Assembly: GCA_947494645.1 (NCBI GenBank)
Contig: CANLVO010000001.1
Span: 806,001-870,000, forward strand
Origin: an uncultured Litoreibacter sp.
GTDB lineage: Bacteria > Pseudomonadota > Alphaproteobacteria > Rhodobacterales > Rhodobacteraceae
Direction of reading: 5' to 3'
DNA length: 64,000 nucleotides
Shown: positions 60,220-64,000 of the stretch, in pieces
How positions within the stretch are numbered: the first letter of the stretch is position 1
Layout of the letters: each line of letters opens with the position of its first letter
Translations under genes and position numbers: made by a program
Notes under the pieces: generated by a model
What the model was told of the DNA's origin: nothing
The model's database searches: none
Seen by the model: only the letters and a program-made list of their open reading frames with translations

Positions 60220-61713
60220 CTACTCTGCAGCTTTCAGCTCGAACCCTTTGGTGATCTGGTCTGACGGCGCCACCGGATACTCCCCCGAGAAGCAGGCATC
60301 GCAATATTGCGGGCTGTCATTGTCGCGCTTGGCCTGACCCACGGCGCGGTACAGCCCATCAAGCGTGATGAACTTCAGGCTGTTGACGCCGAGGTGATCG
60401 CGCATCTCGTCCTCGGACATGGTGGCGGCCAGAAGCTTTTCGCGCTGCGGCGTGTCGACCCCATAAAAACAAGGCCATGCGGTGGGTGGGCTGGCGATGC
60501 GGAAATGCACTTCGGCCGCGCCTGCATCGAGGATCATCTCCTTGATCTTGCGAGACGTGGTGCCGCGCACGACGCTGTCATCGACCAGGATCACCCGTTT
60601 GCCCTTGATCAGCGCCCGGTTGACGTTGAGCTTGAGGCGCACGCCCATGTTGCGGATCTGCTCCGTGGGCTCAATGAAGGTGCGGCCCATGTATTGGTTT
60701 CGGATGATGCCCATCGCGTAAGGGATGCCCGATTGCAACGCATAGCCGATGGCCGCTGGCGTGCCGCTGTCCGGCACGGGGCAGACCAGATCGGCCTCCA
60801 CCGGGTTCTCCTTGGCCAGCTCGCGGCCGATGTTTTCGCGGGTTTCATAGACCGACCGCCCGCCAAGGATCGAATCCGGGCGGGAGAAATAGACATGCTC
60901 GAAGATGCAAAACCGCGACTTGGCGGGGCGGAAGGGGAAATGGCTCTCCACGCCCTTGGCGGTGATCACCACCATCTCGCCCGGCTCGATTTCGCGGACG
61001 AACTCCGCCCCGATGATATCAAGCGCGCAGGTTTCCGAACTTAGCGCCCAGCCGTCGCCAATGCGGCCCAGCACCAGTGGGCGAACGCCCAGCGGGTCAC
61101 GCACCCCGATGATCTTGGTGCGGGTCATGGCCACGACGGAAAACGCGCCCTCGACCTTGCGCAGCGCCTCTTCCATGCGGTCGGGGATCGACCGGCCCAT
61201 GGAGCGCGCCATCAGGTGGATGATGCATTCGCTGTCGGATGAGCTTTGAAAGATCGAGCCCCGCTCAACCAGTTCTCGGCGCAGCGCGTCGGCATTGGTG
61301 ATATTGCCGTTATGCGCAATCGCCGCCCCGCCCATGGCGAACTCGCCAAAGAAGGGCTGGACGTCGCGAATCGCGGTCTGGCCTTTGGACCCGGCGGTGG
61401 AATAGCGCACATGCCCAATGGCCACGGGGCCGGGCAGAGTTTCCATCACCTTGTGTGAGGTGAAATTGTCGCGCACATAGCCAAAACGGCGGGCGGATTG
61501 AAACCCGGCCTCAGGGTCATGGCTGACGATGCCGCCTGCTTCCTGGCCGCGATGTTGCAGCGCATGCAGGCCAAGGGCCACGAAATTGGCGGCGTCGGCG
61601 ACGCCGACCACGCCGAATATTCCGCATTCTTCCTTGAGCTTGTCGTCATCAAACGGGGTGGCATACCACGTGCCCGTGTCTGCGTCGTCCTGGGGTATTT
61701 CCGCGTCTGGCAT
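60220..61713 (-). CDS. purF: Amidophosphoribosyltransferase PurF
   Basis: The start MPDAEIPQDD has GGAG upstream and gives 497 residues. A short propeptide ends before Cys30 of CGIFGVVG, which becomes the N-terminal nucleophile after processing. The glutaminase domain has RHRGQEAGGI-like ALQHRGQEAGGIVSHD and YSTAGSKG, and the PRPP domain has VILVDDSVVRGTTSRKI. It makes phosphoribosylamine from PRPP and glutamine, the committed step of purine synthesis. It is divergent from the rluE-like gene and precedes cvpA and radA regionally, an arrangement common in proteobacteria. Confidence 0.96.
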   Translation of the reverse strand: MPDAEIPQDDADTGTWYATPFDDDKLKEECGIFGVVGVADAANFVALGLHALQHRGQEAGGIVSHDPEAGFQSARRFGYVRDNFTSHKVMETLPGPVAIGHVRYSTAGSKGQTAIRDVQPFFGEFAMGGAAIAHNGNITNADALRRELVERGSIFQSSSDSECIIHLMARSMGRSIPDRMEEALRKVEGAFSVVAMTRTKIIGVRDPLGVRPLVLGRIGDGWALSSETCALDIIGAEFVREIEPGEMVVITAKGVESHFPFRPAKSRFCIFEHVYFSRPDSILGGRSVYETRENIGRELAKENPVEADLVCPVPDSGTPAAIGYALQSGIPYAMGIIRNQYMGRTFIEPTEQIRNMGVRLKLNVNRALIKGKRVILVDDSVVRGTTSRKIKEMILDAGAAEVHFRIASPPTAWPCFYGVDTPQREKLLAATMSEDEMRDHLGVNSLKFITLDGLYRAVGQAKRDNDSPQYCDACFSGEYPVAPSDQITKGFELKAAE

Positions 61714-61837
61714 GAAGGGGCAGCTCCGAATCCGCGTGACAGCTTTGTGACAAGAAATAGGGGAGCGCGACGGCAAAGTCACCCCACAGTTGGGGGGCAG
61801 ATTGCATCACTGCCCCCAGATGTGGCAGGTCGGGGCC

Positions 61838-62377
61838 ATGGGACGCATAATTCTGTTCAACAAACCGTATGACTGCTTGTCGCAATTCACCGATGAGGGC
61901 ACGAAACGCACCACTTTGGCCGATTTCATTGACGTCAAAGGCGTCTATGCCGCCGGTCGTCTGGACCGCGACAGCGAGGGGCTGATGGTGCTCACCGATG
62001 ATGGCAAGCTGCAGGCGCGGATTGCCCATCCCAAACACAAGCTGCCCAAAACCTATCTGGCGCAGGTCGAAGGCGTGCCGGATGCGGCCGCGTTGAACGC
62101 GCTGCAAACCGGTGTCACCCTGAAAGACGGCCGCACATTGCCCGCCAAGGCCACACTCACCGAGGCCCCCGATTGGCTCTGGCCCCGCACCCCGCCAGTG
62201 CGGTTCAGAAAAACCGTGCCCGACAGCTGGCTAAAACTGACAATCTCAGAGGGTAAAAACCGTCAGGTCCGCCGCATGACTGCCGCCGTGGGCCACCCCA
62301 CCTTACGTCTGATCCGCATCAGCATCGGCGACTGGCATCTGGGCGCGCTCAGCCCCGGCACATGGAAAGACGCCTAG
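61838..62377 (+). CDS. rluE: 23S rRNA pseudouridine synthase, RluE/RsuA type
   Basis: The start [20 protein letters not shown] gives 179 residues, the short RluE-like length without an S4 domain. The catalytic-Asp motif is [22 protein letters not shown] (Asp about 46), with later KTYLAQVEG and [24 protein letters not shown]. RluE converts U2457 of E. coli 23S rRNA to pseudouridine, so the corresponding position is expected. Divergent from purF with a 124-bp shared upstream region. Confidence 0.92.
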   Translation: MGRIILFNKPYDCLSQFTDEGTKRTTLADFIDVKGVYAAGRLDRDSEGLMVLTDDGKLQARIAHPKHKLPKTYLAQVEGVPDAAALNALQTGVTLKDGRTLPAKATLTEAPDWLWPRTPPVRFRKTVPDSWLKLTISEGKNRQVRRMTAAVGHPTLRLIRISIGDWHLGALSPGTWKDA

Positions 62378-62383
62378 CAGCTT

Positions 62384-62420
62384 CCCATGTTGAGAAATAT
62401 CCTCAGGGAGTTTGGCCCTG
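62384..62420. repeat. Degenerate REP-like sequence downstream of rluE
   Basis: The complementary strand of 62388-62410 reads CTGAGGATATTTCTCAACAT, a relaxed form of the dispersed GAGTATTT element. CCTCAGGGAGTTTGGCCCTGCGCCTGAGGG can form a GC-rich hairpin. Weak evidence; listed for completeness of the 117-bp gap before cvpA. Confidence 0.3.
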
Positions 62421-62494
62421 CGCCTGAGGGCAGAATGCCCTCAAAGAGCAGAATAAACCTGTCGCGGCGCAGCCGCCCCGTCAGGTCAAACGGA

Positions 62495-63088
62495 TCAACC
62501 GTTATCCGCAGGCGGGGTAGCAGCGTCCGTGGCAGGGGCCTCGATACAATCGGCGATCAAGGTTTCATAGGTTCCCACGATCCAGCCCGGTGCGTCATTT
62601 GGCACAAGGCTGTCAATCGGGCCCGACATCTCGCCCACAACACGGGCGGTGCGGCTGTCATCGATCATCGGAATGGACTGATCTGCGACCACGCGGTCAT
62701 AGATCACGATGGCCACCACAACCAGCAACACGCCGCGTGCAACGCCGAACAAAAAGCCCAGACCTTGATCCAAGCCCCCCAGAACAGAGCGCTGCACAGC
62801 GCCTGAGAAAATCGGCGTAAAGATGGACACCACCACCAGCACCACGGCGAACACCAGCGCAAAAGCGGTGATCGTCGCGGGCTCGCAGCCCTCGATCAGC
62901 GTGTCGATATAGGGGATTTCGCGCGCCAAAGGCACGGCGCGGGGGGCGAACATGAAAGCCACGATACCGGCCACGACCCAGCCTGCGATGGACAGACATT
63001 CGCGAACAAACCCGCGGGAATAGGCGAGGATGGCGGATATGACGATGACAAGCGCTGCCACCCCATCGACAAGTGTGAAACCTTCCAT
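62495..63088 (-). CDS. CvpA-family membrane protein
   Basis: The 197-residue inner-membrane protein has about four helices. It opens FTLVDGVAALVIVISAILAYSRGFVRECLSIAGWVVAGIVAFMFAPRAVPL, the CvpA signature. The C-terminal soluble tail is Ala/Asp-rich. E. coli cvpA is the neighbour of purF and affects colicin V production and envelope traits; the exact role is unclear. It lies between radA and purF on the same strand, fitting the usual radA-cvpA-purF order, interrupted here by the divergent rluE-like gene on the plus strand. Confidence 0.9.
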   Translation of the reverse strand: MEGFTLVDGVAALVIVISAILAYSRGFVRECLSIAGWVVAGIVAFMFAPRAVPLAREIPYIDTLIEGCEPATITAFALVFAVVLVVVSIFTPIFSGAVQRSVLGGLDQGLGFLFGVARGVLLVVVAIVIYDRVVADQSIPMIDDSRTARVVGEMSGPIDSLVPNDAPGWIVGTYETLIADCIEAPATDAATPPADNG

Positions 63089-63123
63089 CTCGCGGCCCTT
63101 TCGTTTCGGCTCTTATGGCGGAG

Positions 63124-64000
63124 CTACTCGGCCCCGAATATCTCATTGACGACAGTGACAAGGTCATCCGTCTGACGCAGGCTCATTCCGTCCACCTTCG
63201 GCAACTTCTTCAGCACCGGGGTGATGGCAGAGGCAAATCCCAGCTTGGACGCCTCTTTCAGCCGGTTTTCGGCCTGCGTAACTGCTCTTAACGCACCTGA
63301 CAGGCTGATTTCACCAAAAACAACCGTATCTGCGGGCAAGGCATGGTCTTCGCGGGCAGAAAGTAGCGCACAAGCAACAGCCAGATCCGCCGCAGGCTCA
63401 TTCACGCGCATGCCGCCCGCGACGTTCAGATACACATCCAGCCCCGCAAACGGGATGCCGCACCGCGCCTCCAGCACGGCCAGAATGGTGGCCAGACGCT
63501 GCCCGTCCAGCCCCACAACGGTGCGCCGGGCCTGTGAATGCGGTGAGGGGGCCACCAGCGCCTGAATTTCGGTCAGCATCGGCCGCGTGCCCTCAATGCC
63601 TGAGAACACCACCGATCCGGGCGCAGGCCGGTCGCGATCCGACAAAAACAGCGCTGAGGGGTTCTTGACCTCGGCCAGCCCGCGGCCCGTCATTTCGAAC
63701 ACACCGATCTCGTCGGCGGGGCCGAAGCGGTTTTTGACGGCTCTGAGGATACGGAACTGATGGCCGCGCTCGCCCTCGAAATAAAGCACCGTGTCGACCA
63801 TATGCTCGACCACGCGTGGCCCCGCGATGGCGCCTTCCTTGGTGACATGGCCCACGATGATCACGGAGGTCCCGCGCTTTTTGGCGAAGGTGACCAGCTC
63901 ATGGCAGGCGGCACGGACTTGGCTCACGGAACCGGGCGCGCTGTCGACGCTATCGGCCCACATGGTTTGGATCGAGTCGATGATCACCAACTCGGGCCGG
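63124..64000 (-). CDS. radA: DNA repair protein RadA, 5' part outside the window
   Basis: The frame is open to the window edge, so the zinc finger and Walker A are missing. Visible parts are the Walker B stretch ELVIIDSIQTMW, VIIVGHVTKEG, the RadA-specific KNRFGPADEIGVFEM motif and a complete Lon-protease-like C-terminal domain (VVGLDGQRLATILAVLEARCGI, DVYLNVAGGMRVNEPAADLAVACALLSA, FGEISLSGALRAVTQAENRL). RadA/Sms is a helicase-type branch-migration factor in recombination. It is followed closely by cvpA. Confidence 0.95.
   Translation of the reverse strand, partial: RPELVIIDSIQTMWADSVDSAPGSVSQVRAACHELVTFAKKRGTSVIIVGHVTKEGAIAGPRVVEHMVDTVLYFEGERGHQFRILRAVKNRFGPADEIGVFEMTGRGLAEVKNPSALFLSDRDRPAPGSVVFSGIEGTRPMLTEIQALVAPSPHSQARRTVVGLDGQRLATILAVLEARCGIPFAGLDVYLNVAGGMRVNEPAADLAVACALLSAREDHALPADTVVFGEISLSGALRAVTQAENRLKEASKLGFASAITPVLKKLPKVDGMSLRQTDDLVTVVNEIFGAE

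Noticed and set aside
1-64000. Prophage, insertion sequence, CRISPR array or tRNA gene
   Set aside because: No transposase, integrase, phage structural gene, regularly spaced direct repeats or cloverleaf sequence found on reading both strands.

Overview
The window looks like chromosomal DNA of a marine alphaproteobacterium of the Roseobacter group (Rhodobacteraceae). Supporting signs are moderately high GC, dense operons joined by ATGA/GTGA/TGATG overlaps, and characteristic gene sets: reductive pyrimidine catabolism with a NitT/TauT-type ABC transporter, heterotetrameric sarcosine oxidase, a PuuE-UraD fusion, sitABCD under a Fur-type box, opgCGH and a Hint-domain protein. I see no prophage, transposase, integrase, CRISPR array, tRNA or rRNA. 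It reads as ordinary core and flexible chromosome.

Layout. 1-7267 (+): 3' end of a beta-ureidopropionase-type hydrolase, an embedded lipoprotein, dihydropyrimidinase, a small membrane protein, and an ABC transporter (ATPase, two permeases, binding protein), closed by a terminator. 7412-8241 (+): membrane-anchored protein apparently split by a frameshift. 8369-8953 (-): secreted protein. 9055-12437 (-): SnoaL-like protein, LacI regulator and a histidinol-dehydrogenase paralogue, with a perfect LacI-type palindrome upstream. 12639-16767 (+): ccmFGHI for cytochrome c maturation, next to a DsbD/ScsB-like reductase (-) and a DsbA-like thioredoxin (+). 19910-22819 (-): phosphomannomutase/phosphoglucomutase and the allantoinase-OHCU decarboxylase fusion. 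22859-26250 (-): manganese/zinc transporter sitABCD. 26323-27501 (-): two secreted JAMM-like proteins. 27616-32230: a PhyH oxygenase (-), dusA overlapping a second 2OG-oxygenase-like gene (+), an RNA methyltransferase, a DUF1289 protein and ruvX (-). 32422-38086 (+): sarcosine oxidase soxBDAG with a small membrane protein inside. 38165-43667 (+): Fe/Mn superoxide dismutase, DUF302 protein, a ThDP enzyme coupled to a CoA transferase, a GNAT acetyltransferase and an SGNH hydrolase. 43975-48661 (+): opgCGH for periplasmic glucans. 48810-51723 (-): five exported proteins in one operon (two related cysteine-motif proteins, SCO1, Tat-rhodanese, esterase). 51862-64000: LOG-family protein, LysM protein, Hint protein, ATM1-like exporter, aminotransferase, SDR, BioY, PurF, RluE-like, CvpA and the 3' part of radA.

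The genes form several working units. The first block imports pyrimidine-type compounds and degrades them by ring opening. The Ccm, DsbD-like and DsbA-like genes form an extracytoplasmic thiol-redox and haem-ligation block. Sarcosine oxidase and PuuE-UraD release C1 units and nitrogen from methylated amines and purines. The exported five-gene module at 48810-51723 is the best candidate here for an undescribed system: SCO1 and rhodanese chemistry combined with two paralogous small periplasmic proteins sharing a Cys/Gly-Leu motif. Other points of interest are the JAMM-like tandem pair, the dusA/2OG-oxygenase overlap, several unannotated small ORFs, and two exact TTTTGTACAAAA palindromes between convergent genes. 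All family names come from motifs read by eye. No database search was run.
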